A stretch of DNA of 58,082 bases from Bacteroidales bacterium (GTDB taxonomy: Bacteria > Bacteroidota > Bacteroidia > Bacteroidales > Lentimicrobiaceae): the NCBI GenBank assembly GCA_024636955.1, contig JAGXGB010000076.1, positions 1-58,082 of the forward strand, given 5' to 3'. Made by a program: the position numbers and the translations under genes. This document shows, piece after piece, positions 25,255 through 31,912 of the stretch. The notes beneath the pieces are model-generated. The model made no database searches. It saw only the letters and a list, made by a program, of their open reading frames with translations, and was not told the origin of the DNA. Positions within the stretch are counted from its first letter, which is position 1, and every line of letters starts with the position of its first letter.

Positions 25255-27048
25255 ATGAAAATTCCAGCAACACAGCTAAGGGTAATTTTGGTTACTATAG
25301 TTGCGGTTATTTCACTCATCTTTCTAATTTTATTGTATGGTATTACTTATGAACACATAAGTAGCACTCTTTCTACTTCCAACAAGTTAATGCATGCTAA
25401 CAATGTAGAGATTGAGCTCGAAAAGCTGATCTCACAACTTAAGTATGCTGAAACTGCACAACGCGGTTTCATTATGACGCATGATTCAACCTTCCTGAGA
25501 CCATTCATGAAGAGCAGAGCAGAAATAGAATCGTGCTTTGCTCACCTTCATTCACTGCTCGCTAAAGATGTAGTTCAACTTAAGCACCTGAAATTATTAG
25601 AACAGACCGTGAATTCCAGGTATGACTTGTTGGTTCATAATTTAGAAGGTGCAGGTCAGAAAGTTGTCGTACCTCATGATTTAAAAGCTAAACTTGAAAA
25701 GGGGAATAAAAAACTTGAATCGTCCATTCAGATAATGAATGATATGATTACATATCAGGATGAGAGCTTAAGGACATTAGAAAAAAAACATATTGAATCA
25801 ATTATCAATACTCCCATTATATATTTTACTATAGTCGTTATTACACTAATAATCTTCACCTTCCTTATATACAAATTAGATAAAGAACGTAAGAAGTTGA
25901 TTAGAATGAATGATGAATTGATAATTACAAATCAATCCTTTGTTCACGCTGAAGAGTTGGCCGGTTTGGGCAACTGGCGCCATAACTTCCAGGATAATAA
26001 GTTTACCTTTTCAGACAATTTTTATGCACTGTTAGGACTAACTCCCGGTGAAAAGGAATTGAACCTTCACACTTTTCTTCAGATGGTTCACCCTTCTGAC
26101 AGGCTGGATGTGATCAATGTGTTTAGAAATGCTTACAGAAATTACCAACCTTTCGTCCTGTCATACCGTATTCACTCAAAAGAGAATAGACTAAAGTACA
26201 TTAAGTCAATTGGCAGAATCATAAATGATAATAATAACCAAAGATATCTGATTGGAATAAATATGGATATTACTGAGTTGGTAACCAGTAATAAGCAACT
26301 TGAAATGAAAAACAGGAAGCTTGAATTATTCAATGCCGATCTGGCTTCTTTTAATTATGTGGCTAGTCATGACCTGCAGGCTCCGTTAAGAAAAATTCAG
26401 ATGTTTATTTCCAGATTGAATGAGGTTGAACTGCCTAATGTATCAAGCCTGGGAAAAGACTACCTAAAACGTATTCATGCTTCTGCCGCACATATGCAGA
26501 TATTGATCAATGACCTGCTAATGTTTTCGAGAACAAATGCAGGAAACAAAAAATTTGAGCTAACTAATATTAATAAGATTTTGCATCATGCAAAGGAGGA
26601 GCTTACGTTACAAATTGAAGAGAAGGAAGCAGAAATTATATCAGATGATCTTCCGGTTATTAATGCAATTCCATATCAACTACAACAACTTTTCATTAAC
26701 CTCATAAGTAATTCAATAAAATTTACCAGTGAAGGTACTAAGCCTGTTATTACTATCAACTGTGAACTTGTTGGCAAAGAATTTATAGCACCTGAAGAAG
26801 AGTTTCCATCTGAATCCTTCTACAAAATCACCTTTACCGACAATGGCATAGGGTTCGAAACACTATATTCTGAAAAAATATTCAACTTGTTATTCAGATT
26901 ACACGATAAAATGAGTTATCCCGGAAGTGGGATTGGGTTAGCAATTTGCAAAAAAATTGTAGAAAATCATAATGGAATTATAGAAGCCTGGTCAGAGCCG
27001 AATAAAGGTTCTAAATTCTTCATATATCTCCCTGCCAATTTATCATAA
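25255..27048 (+). CDS. Membrane histidine kinase: CHASE3-PAS-HisKA-HATPase
   Basis: 597 residues from the ATG at 25255 (a GTG sits directly before it). First helix at 9-30, a CHASE3-like sensor (about 45-180, with LKYAETAQRGFIMTHDSTFL), second helix at about 183-203, a PAS domain (about 225-340, ELAGLGNWRHNFQDNKFTFSDNFYALLG), HisKA with phosphorylated His372 in YVASHDLQAPLRK, and an HATPase with N-box FINLISNSIKF, G1 DNGIGF and G2 GSGIGLAIC. It senses an envelope signal and should phosphorylate the adjacent single-domain regulator. The catalytic half closely resembles that of the kinase at 31913, with which it brackets the stress genes. Confidence 0.92.
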   Translation: MKIPATQLRVILVTIVAVISLIFLILLYGITYEHISSTLSTSNKLMHANNVEIELEKLISQLKYAETAQRGFIMTHDSTFLRPFMKSRAEIESCFAHLHSLLAKDVVQLKHLKLLEQTVNSRYDLLVHNLEGAGQKVVVPHDLKAKLEKGNKKLESSIQIMNDMITYQDESLRTLEKKHIESIINTPIIYFTIVVITLIIFTFLIYKLDKERKKLIRMNDELIITNQSFVHAEELAGLGNWRHNFQDNKFTFSDNFYALLGLTPGEKELNLHTFLQMVHPSDRLDVINVFRNAYRNYQPFVLSYRIHSKENRLKYIKSIGRIINDNNNQRYLIGINMDITELVTSNKQLEMKNRKLELFNADLASFNYVASHDLQAPLRKIQMFISRLNEVELPNVSSLGKDYLKRIHASAAHMQILINDLLMFSRTNAGNKKFELTNINKILHHAKEELTLQIEEKEAEIISDDLPVINAIPYQLQQLFINLISNSIKFTSEGTKPVITINCELVGKEFIAPEEEFPSESFYKITFTDNGIGFETLYSEKIFNLLFRLHDKMSYPGSGIGLAICKKIVENHNGIIEAWSEPNKGSKFFIYLPANLS

Positions 27049-27436
27049 CCGCCTTGACCTGTCTCTCATTGTTTTTAGAACAAGCCAGTTGAGATTCATT
27101 TTATCTTTCCATGTATCAACCTAGTATAAGCCATGTATCAACCTTGTATATATATAGTACATTATACATCGTTTGTAGTTGGGTTATACATGTTTAATAA
27201 TTGGTTGAATCTAATTAATACCATACCTTTCATCACAATAAATTCAAAAAATTGTTGCGGTCATTATGAGTCGTTACAATTGTAACATGTGTTTCCGTTT
27301 ATTTCTTCCCAAGTGTTAAGATTATGAAACGATATCTGTAAATAATGTAACATTATTAACAGAGCAAAGCGACTCTACTTTGTTAGTTTTAATATTAACC
27401 AGTATAACTGTGGACACTGAAGTGAGAGCTAAGTCT
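27049..27436 (+). other. Gene-free upstream region of the stress island
   Basis: 388 AT-rich bases with no credible gene. It holds a 19-bp direct repeat (27109-27127 and 27131-27149, one mismatch, period 22), a perfect 14-bp palindrome GTTACAATTGTAAC (27273-27286), a dyad AATAATGT-A-ACATTATT (27341-27357) and a TACTTTG box (27376-27382), which is one base short of the TAnnTTTG consensus. The palindromes upstream of a promoter-like box look like regulator binding sites. Confidence 0.5.
27341..27357. promoter_or_regulatory. Dyad AATAATGTAACATTATT, candidate operator
   Basis: Two 8-base arms around one central base, ending 18 bases before the TACTTTG box, so it overlaps the expected minus-33 region. 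The 10-mer AATAATGTAA also occurs in a dyad at 31737-31765 in front of the second histidine kinase. Confidence 0.45.
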
Positions 27437-27672
27437 ATGAAAAAAGGTGAGAAAAAAGAGATTAGGAAGCCACAAGAACAAAATCGTCCCGGGATAGAAT
27501 CAAAAATGACGCCCAACCCGGTTTATGATAATCCGGAAGTAAAAGGATCGAATAAACTCAAAAATAAAGCTGCATTAATAACAGGTGGTGACAGTGGAAT
27601 TGGAAGAGCAGTTGCAATACTGTTTCAGGCCAGGTTATTCATCCGAACGGCGGCGAAATTATAAATGGCTGA
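27437..27672 (+). pseudogene. SDR oxidoreductase remnant with large internal deletion
   Basis: The first part, from the ATG at 27437, is an intact N-terminus of the general-stress SDR family (KEIRKPQEQNRPGIESKM, then the NAD(P)-binding ALITGGDSGIGRAVAILF). At about 27627-27632 it jumps, in a different frame, to the family's final residues GQVIHPNGGEIING followed by TGA at 27670-27672. Roughly 200 residues, including the catalytic Ser-Tyr-Lys region, are missing. The product of the surviving frame would end at 27664 with an unrelated tail. Family members are about 285 residues. This is a deletion pseudogene, or a misassembly; the DNA on either side of the junction is otherwise well preserved, pointing to a recent event. 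Confidence 0.85.
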
Positions 27673-27840
27673 ATTAATTAGATGATAACATGTAAATATA
27701 TAATGCAGCGAGAAAATGAAAACATAAATCAGAATTATGTAACGCATTCAGGATGAAGTAATAACATCTTTGCAATCAGCGATAACTACATAATTTAAAA
27801 TTGATTATCGTTTGAACGAACCATAATATTATATAAAAAT

Positions 27841-28377
27841 ATGAAAGCATCAGAAAAGAACAACAAGAAACAATTGAGGACAGCCCAAGGATTACAGGGT
27901 TTATTTGAAGCTGAGTTAAAAGATATTTATTGGGCTGAAAAAGCTATTTTAAAGTCGACACCAAAAATGGTTAAAAATGCAACATCCGAAGAGTTGATAG
28001 CTGCATTACAAAATCACATTAAACAGACTGAAGGGCAAATTGTAAGGTTAGAGAAAGTATTTGAAGCAATTGGTATTCCTGCCAAAGCTGAAAAATGCGA
28101 GGCTATGGATGGCTTAATCAAAGAAGCCGAAGAAATGATGGAGGAAATGGATCCAGGCATGGTACGGGATGCAGCAATTATTGCGTCAGCTCAAAAAATT
28201 GAGCATTATGAAATTGCTTCATACGGTACTCTAAGTTCATTTGCTCATACTCTCGATAAGATGGACGTATACGATCTTCTTGAAGAAACTCTTGATGAAG
28301 AAAAAGAAACTGACTCACTACTAACAGAAATCGCTGAATCATCTATCAATTATGAGGCGATGGAAGGTGATGAATAA
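27841..28377 (+). CDS. YciF/YciE-type ferritin-like DUF892 protein
   Basis: 178 residues, all helical. The DUF892 start GLFEAELKDIYWAEKAILKSTPKMVKNATSEELIAAL and the downstream IIASAQKIEHYEIASYGTL segment place Glu and His residues as expected of the four-helix ferritin-like fold that can bind a di-metal site. YciF-type proteins are induced by stress in enterobacteria and in many soil bacteria; the biochemical role is unsettled. Its position, first intact gene after a regulator/kinase cluster and followed by several tiny stress-type genes, supports a general stress role. A 13-bp direct repeat (28380-28392, 28395-28407) lies directly after the stop. Confidence 0.9.
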   Translation: MKASEKNNKKQLRTAQGLQGLFEAELKDIYWAEKAILKSTPKMVKNATSEELIAALQNHIKQTEGQIVRLEKVFEAIGIPAKAEKCEAMDGLIKEAEEMMEEMDPGMVRDAAIIASAQKIEHYEIASYGTLSSFAHTLDKMDVYDLLEETLDEEKETDSLLTEIAESSINYEAMEGDE

Positions 28378-28439
28378 AACCTTTAATACCAACTCCTTTA
28401 ATACCAATTCACTAATTTATAACTTTAAAACTTAAAACA

Positions 28440-28544
28440 ATGAAAAACGCAAATGAAAAAAAGGGTGGAAGCACTCGTAAAGATGATGCTGGAAAAACAT
28501 CAGGTGGAAGCCGTGGTGGAAATCGCCAGAAAACGAACGAATAA
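28440..28544 (+). CDS. 34-residue Gly/Lys/Arg-rich small protein
   Basis: The ATG at 28440 starts a 34-residue frame (MKNANEKKGGSTRKDDAG, then KTSGGSRGGNRQKTNE) that is hydrophilic, rich in Gly, Lys, Arg and Ser, and probably unstructured. The composition recalls the small Gly/Lys-rich stress proteins (KGG/GsiB-like) found beside YciF and CsbD genes, but I cannot match it to a family. It lies between the YciF gene and the next unknown gene in the same direction. It may bind nucleic acid or protect against desiccation; both are guesses. Confidence 0.5.
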   Translation: MKNANEKKGGSTRKDDAGKTSGGSRGGNRQKTNE

Positions 28545-28569
28545 TATATAAACATCAGATTCAAAAAAA

Positions 28570-28860
28570 ATGGAGAGAAAACCAGGTAATTTATCGGTTG
28601 ATATCGATGGTCGGTTACATATCCACAGTCGCTTGGTGGATTCTGCCATGATTTTGTTTGAAGAGGAAGCTAAAAACCTTCTTGAGAAGGAACTCATGGA
28701 AGGCCCACTGAATAACTATCTTAAGGATGATGAGGACGAATCATTGTTAGAGTCAGATGATTTTGACGAACCTTTGGAGGAAGACTACGATATTGATGAG
28801 AACATATCATTCGATAGTGGTTATTATGACATTAGTAATGAAGAATTTGATGCTATCTAA
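28570..28860 (+). CDS. Acidic 96-residue protein of unknown function
   Basis: 96 residues, no signal or membrane segment. The N-terminal half (SVDIDGRLHIHSRLVDSAMILFEEEAKNLLEKEL) looks like a small folded helix-rich part. The C-terminal half is extremely acidic (DDEDESLLESDDFDEPLEEDYDIDEN) and may be disordered. I do not recognise a family. It sits 25 bases after the 34-residue gene and 73 bases before a DUF5670 gene; a hairpin at 28872-28906 follows. Given the neighbours it may be a stress protein; the acidic tail could mimic DNA or bind cations, which is speculation. Confidence 0.65.
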   Translation: MERKPGNLSVDIDGRLHIHSRLVDSAMILFEEEAKNLLEKELMEGPLNNYLKDDEDESLLESDDFDEPLEEDYDIDENISFDSGYYDISNEEFDAI

Positions 28861-28871
28861 TAGTTTGTTGT

Positions 28872-28906
28872 AGAGGGACTTGTCATTCTAACTGACTTGT
28901 CCCTCT
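28872..28906 (+). terminator. Hairpin after the acidic-protein gene
   Basis: AGAGGGAC (28872-28879) pairs perfectly with GTCCCTCT (28899-28906), and GTCA/TGAC extend the stem inside after a tt/tt internal loop. There is no T-run after it, so it may be an attenuator or processing site. Confidence 0.45.
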
Positions 28907-28933
28907 GTAACTTTAATCATTAAATATGAAGAA

Positions 28934-29089
28934 ATGGGAAACATTTTATACATTATAGCGGTTGTTTTAATCATAGGATGGATTCTAGGCTTTTTTGTTT
29001 ATAGCGCTGGATCTTTAATTCACATTCTCTTAGTTATTGCAGTAATTGCAATATTATTACAAATATTATCAGGGCGAAGAACCCTTTAA
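28934..29089 (+). CDS. DUF5670 (lmo0937-type) small membrane protein
   Basis: 51 residues from the ATG at 28934. The sequence MGNILYIIAVVLIIGWILG is a membrane helix; the GxxxG-containing loop FFVYSAGSLIH and a second helix (ILLVIAVIAILLQIL) follow, ending SGRRTL. This two-helix, about 50-residue layout with the central YSAGxLIHxLLVIAVI stretch is the lmo0937/DUF5670 family, commonly found beside CsbD, YtxH and YciF genes. Function is unknown; it presumably sits in the inner membrane and responds to stress. Confidence 0.85.
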   Translation: MGNILYIIAVVLIIGWILGFFVYSAGSLIHILLVIAVIAILLQILSGRRTL

Positions 29090-29123
29090 ATAGAAAATTA
29101 ATTAACTTTAAAAATTGAAAACC

Positions 29124-29420
29124 ATGAACGCAGGAAAAATGATTTTAAGCATTGCGGTTGGTGTTGCAGCCGGAGCTGTAATTGGTGTTTTGTTAGCTCC
29201 AGATAAAGGGACTGAAACACGCAGAAAAATAACCGACAGAAGCAATGAATATGCTGACGGATTAAAGCATAAATTTAATGACTTTGTTGAAAGTATGTTG
29301 GATAAATTCGACTCTGTAAAATCAGAGGCAGAAAACCTGGCACATAAAGGAATGAATAAAATGGAGGATATCAAAAGTGATATCAACAAACCAATGAATC
29401 AGCAACCTCCAAGAGGGTAA
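29124..29420 (+). CDS. YtxH-domain protein
   Basis: 98 residues from the ATG at 29124 (a TTG precedes it in frame). The N-terminal membrane helix KMILSIAVGVAAGAVIGVLLAPDKGTETRRKI is the YtxH/GvpP signature: a glycine-alanine-rich helix ending in LLAPxxG-x-x-TR. The rest is a charged amphipathic helix (YADGLKHKFNDFVESMLDKFDS, then EAENLAHKGMNKMEDIK) ending in a proline-rich tail. YtxH proteins are small, stress-induced membrane proteins in many bacteria. The next genes encode a holin-fold protein and a coiled-coil protein, the usual trio. Confidence 0.9.
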   Translation: MNAGKMILSIAVGVAAGAVIGVLLAPDKGTETRRKITDRSNEYADGLKHKFNDFVESMLDKFDSVKSEAENLAHKGMNKMEDIKSDINKPMNQQPPRG

Positions 29421-29429
29421 TAATCAGTA

Positions 29430-29783
29430 ATGCAAAAGAACATGGAAGAGAACACAACGTTTTTCGGGGTCTTACTGGAAAGAATTGAAAGTTACAGTAA
29501 GACCACGATTGACCTGATAAAGTTAAAAGCAGTTGACAAACTAGCAAAAATTGTTTCGAATGTTGTATACGGTGTGCTATTGTCGCTTTTTTCATTCTTT
29601 TTCCTAATCATTCTTAATCTTGCACTTGCATTTTGGCTTGGCGATTTATTAGGCAAAGTGTATTTAGGATTCTTAATTGTAGCAGGCTTCTATGTTCTTT
29701 TGATCATTATTTTAGTACTCTTCAAAAAACAAATAATTAAATCTCCTATTACTAACACAATAGTTACTAAATTTTTAAAGTAA
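29430..29783 (+). CDS. Phage-holin-family (DUF1469-type) membrane protein
   Basis: 117 residues. An amphipathic helical start (FFGVLLERIESYSKTTIDLIKLKAVDKLAKIVSNVV) leads to two membrane helices (about 49-75 and 80-103), then a basic tail IIKSPITNTIVTKFLK. This is the putative holin-3-superfamily layout that occurs next to YtxH genes across Bacteroidota. Despite the family name there is no phage lysis module here; a role in envelope stress is more plausible. It begins 9 bases after the ytxH-type gene. A second ATG at 29442 is an alternative start. Confidence 0.8.
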   Translation: MQKNMEENTTFFGVLLERIESYSKTTIDLIKLKAVDKLAKIVSNVVYGVLLSLFSFFFLIILNLALAFWLGDLLGKVYLGFLIVAGFYVLLIIILVLFKKQIIKSPITNTIVTKFLK

Positions 29784-29789
29784 ATTGGC

Positions 29790-30281
29790 ATGGCGAAAAA
29801 GGATTCAAATGCTGAGCTTCAGGAAGCAATTCTAGTATTAGAAAGTAAGCAGAAGGAAGAATTGAAACGCCTCAAAAAGGAGATTAGTGATGTGACTGAA
29901 AGGTTAAAGCCTAAGAATTTGCTGTTGGCAGGAGTTAACAAAATTAGACACTCATCAGCATTGAAAGCTACTTTAATAGTTGCTGGTGTTGGATTAGTTT
30001 CCAGCATTGTCTATAAAAAAGTTGCTGCAAGCAGAAGAAGGAAGCATCATGATATGAAAATGAATTATATGCGCCAAAGTCAGGCAAATAGTCAGGCCAG
30101 GAGTATTTCAGGATCGTTGATCAAGTATATTATAACAGCTATAATTTCTCAGAATTCAAGTCGGATTAAAGAAGTAGTGGTTGGGTTATTAAATAAATTG
30201 AAAACCTCACCTGATCCTGATACAAACAGCCAGGTATCCGACATGCCTTCTGAAAAAAGGAGTACTAAATCAACCATATAG
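29790..30281 (+). CDS. Coiled-coil membrane protein of the YtxH operon, unknown
   Basis: 163 residues. An N-terminal charged coiled coil (ELQEAILVLESKQKEELKRLKKEISDVTERL), one hydrophobic helix (about 57-75, ALKATLIVAGVGLVSSIVY), a very basic strip KKVAASRRRKHH, a second moderately hydrophobic segment (SGSLIKYIITAIISQ) and a polar tail. I do not recognise a named family; a gene of this kind commonly ends the YtxH-holin unit. It starts 6 bases after the holin-fold gene. Its last 12 bases overlap the convergent glycosylase remnant. Confidence 0.75.
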   Translation: MAKKDSNAELQEAILVLESKQKEELKRLKKEISDVTERLKPKNLLLAGVNKIRHSSALKATLIVAGVGLVSSIVYKKVAASRRRKHHDMKMNYMRQSQANSQARSISGSLIKYIITAIISQNSSRIKEVVVGLLNKLKTSPDPDTNSQVSDMPSEKRSTKSTI

Positions 30282-30571
30282 TTTTTGACATTTGCCGCAA
30301 TAGAAAGCCCTTCGTTTAGTTTTACCCAAATGTTGCTTTCTGATTAACTGGATATTACAACGTGGGCACTCTTTCTTTGTATGAACTAGCCAGTTTTTTC
30401 TTAAAACAAATTCTTTCTTTCATTCCATAAATTGAAAGCGGTAGACCCTGGTATCTGCAATCATTGCATTGAGCCGACTTTGGGGTATACTACCCACCAA
30501 GCTCTCTTGCAGTATCTTCTGGCGGAACAACACTTCATTCTTAGAATAACAATGGATGGTCCTTCAGGCAT
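30270..30571 (-). pseudogene. Nei/Fpg-type DNA glycosylase remnant with internal deletion and stop
   Basis: The minus strand starts with MPEGPSIVIL (ATG at 30571), the catalytic N-terminus of the Fpg/Nei family. It then jumps out of frame to the H2TH region KNEVLFRQKILQESLVG and on to TRVYRFQFME. A TGA stands where family members have Trp (EWKKEFVLRK), and after it KKEFVLRKNWLVHTK continues into the zinc finger with CPRCN and FYCGKCQ, ending at 30270. About 150 central residues are missing. The gene therefore has a deletion, a frameshift and a nonsense codon. It starts 3 bases after the YihY gene, so the two once formed an operon. It overlaps the convergent gene at 30270-30281. Confidence 0.85.
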
Positions 30572-30574
30572 ATC

Positions 30575-31507
30575 TTATTCATCATTTTCTGAGTCAAGTT
30601 TCTTTATAATTTCAGCCTTGTCATCTATAGTTGCATGATCGGAAGGACTAACCTTACTGCCATACTTAAAATCAGAGTATGCTCTTGTGAATTCTGCACC
30701 ATAGAATACTATCATTGACGAATATGAGGTCCATAATAGGATTAAAATAATGAAGCCTGCAGCACCATAACCTGAGCCCGGATTGGCCTGACCAAAATAG
30801 ATACCCAATGCTGATTTTCCCAATGCAAACAACAGCGAGGTAAGTACAGAGCCTACCCACACGGTTCGCCACCTAACTTTAGCATCGGGCATAAATTTAA
30901 ACATCATTGCAAAGAGTAAAGTAATGATCCCTAATGAGAAGAGAAAATTAACGATATGGAACAGAAACATGATATAATCGGGCCAGTTTCTTTGGATAAA
31001 TCCTGCCATCGCTGAAAGAACAGTAGTGATTACAAGTGATATAAGTAAAAGAAAAGCAATGGTAACTATCAGGCCAAGAGAAAATATGCGGACTTTGACA
31101 ATTTGCAATATACCTGATCTTTTAGGATCGGGTTTAACATCCCAAATAAAATTGAGTGATTTCTGAAACTGAAAAAAAACACCGGTTGCCCCCAGGAGAA
31201 TAGTGGCAATACCAATTATTGTTGCAAAAAGCGATTGGTCTTCATCATAAGCTTTATCAATAACAACCTGTACTTGTTGTGCCGTGTCCTCACTTAATGC
31301 ACTTGCTATCTGTCCATTTAAATAATCATTTATCTGCCCGGTACCAAAAAAATAACCTGCAAGTGTAATTATTACTAAAAGCAATCCAGGAAGCGAGAAT
31401 ATAGCATAATAAGCAATAATAGCACTTTCTCTGAATGGATCTTTTGAATTCCATTGTTTAAAGGCTGTTTTTAACAACTTCCAAAAATTTAGCAACTTTT
31501 CCTTCAT
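30575..31507 (-). CDS. YihY/BrkB-family inner-membrane protein
   Basis: 310 residues with six predicted membrane helices. The family pattern is clear: FRESAIIAYYAIFSLPGLLLVII near residues 22-45, VFFQFQKSLNFIWDVKP near 112-128, VGSVLTSLLFALGKSALGIYFG near 205-228 and AGFIILILLWTSYSSMIVFYGAEFTRAYSD near 236-265. Once misnamed ribonuclease BN, the family is now described as membrane proteins of uncertain, perhaps transport, function; BrkB was linked to serum resistance in Bordetella. The cytoplasmic tail is short and acidic. It heads a transcript that included the glycosylase remnant. Confidence 0.9.
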   Translation of the reverse strand: MKEKLLNFWKLLKTAFKQWNSKDPFRESAIIAYYAIFSLPGLLLVIITLAGYFFGTGQINDYLNGQIASALSEDTAQQVQVVIDKAYDEDQSLFATIIGIATILLGATGVFFQFQKSLNFIWDVKPDPKRSGILQIVKVRIFSLGLIVTIAFLLLISLVITTVLSAMAGFIQRNWPDYIMFLFHIVNFLFSLGIITLLFAMMFKFMPDAKVRWRTVWVGSVLTSLLFALGKSALGIYFGQANPGSGYGAAGFIILILLWTSYSSMIVFYGAEFTRAYSDFKYGSKVSPSDHATIDDKAEIIKKLDSENDE

Positions 31508-31736
31508 ATTGATATATGTTATTTATGGATATTATATAAATAAAGTTCAATAGAGAGTTTATGAACTTACTTAAGCTGGAATAAATCTTACTTAAGCATC
31601 AAGTCATTACATATTCTTATCTTCTTGCGTCAGATGAGAAGAATGCTGTTTTATTGGATTTCATAAGCTAAGTTTTATTCGAATGTAAAATTAAACAAAC
31701 CGGTAGCGGAACTTATTATAGAACAGGTTCATAAAA

Positions 31737-31765
31737 TTACATTATTTGACACATAAATAATGTAA
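31737..31765. promoter_or_regulatory. Dyad TTACATTATT/AATAATGTAA, candidate operator
   Basis: Perfect 10-base inverted arms (31737-31746, 31756-31765) around 9 bases. The right arm is identical to the left 10 bases of the dyad at 27341-27357. It lies 112 bases before the TATCTTTG box of the second kinase and 230 bases from the YihY start, so either gene could be affected. Confidence 0.45.
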
Positions 31766-31877
31766 CTCCAAAAAGAGTCCAGCTACTATTATGTCTGACC
31801 CAACTTTATTATGTCTGACTATGAGTAAATTAGATTAAGAAATTTAATAAATTAGCTCGCTAGGTTAAAATTGATAT

Positions 31878-31885
31878 TATCTTTG
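31878..31885 (+). promoter_or_regulatory. TATCTTTG minus-7 box for the second kinase gene
   Basis: An exact TAnnTTTG match 27 bases before the ATG at 31913. No TTG at the minus-33 spacing. Confidence 0.5.
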
Positions 31886-31912
31886 GTGTGAACTTTAATT
31901 CCGGAGTTTTAC

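Larger units (their letters stand above)
31508..31912. other. Gene-free divergent region between YihY and the PAS kinase
   Basis: 405 AT-rich bases without a gene. It holds a dyad TTACATTATT...AATAATGTAA (31737-31765), a direct repeat TATTATGTCTGAC (31787-31799 and 31807-31819, period 20) and a TATCTTTG promoter box at 31878-31885. Nothing else is recognisable. Confidence 0.5.

Noticed and set aside
27380..27664. A 94-residue short functional SDR-like protein
   Set aside because: It lacks the catalytic region and the true C-terminus follows in another frame, so a broken gene is the better reading.
29430..29783. Prophage lysis module
   Set aside because: The holin-fold protein sits in a YtxH stress operon; no endolysin, structural or integrase genes are nearby.
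30432..30638. A 68-codon plus-strand frame over the glycosylase remnant
   Set aside because: It is the antisense of the Nei/Fpg remnant and of the YihY 3' end; it has no family features.
31787..31819. Insertion sequence ends or target-site duplication
   Set aside because: There is no transposase and no terminal inverted repeat paired with the copies; they are only 20 bases apart.
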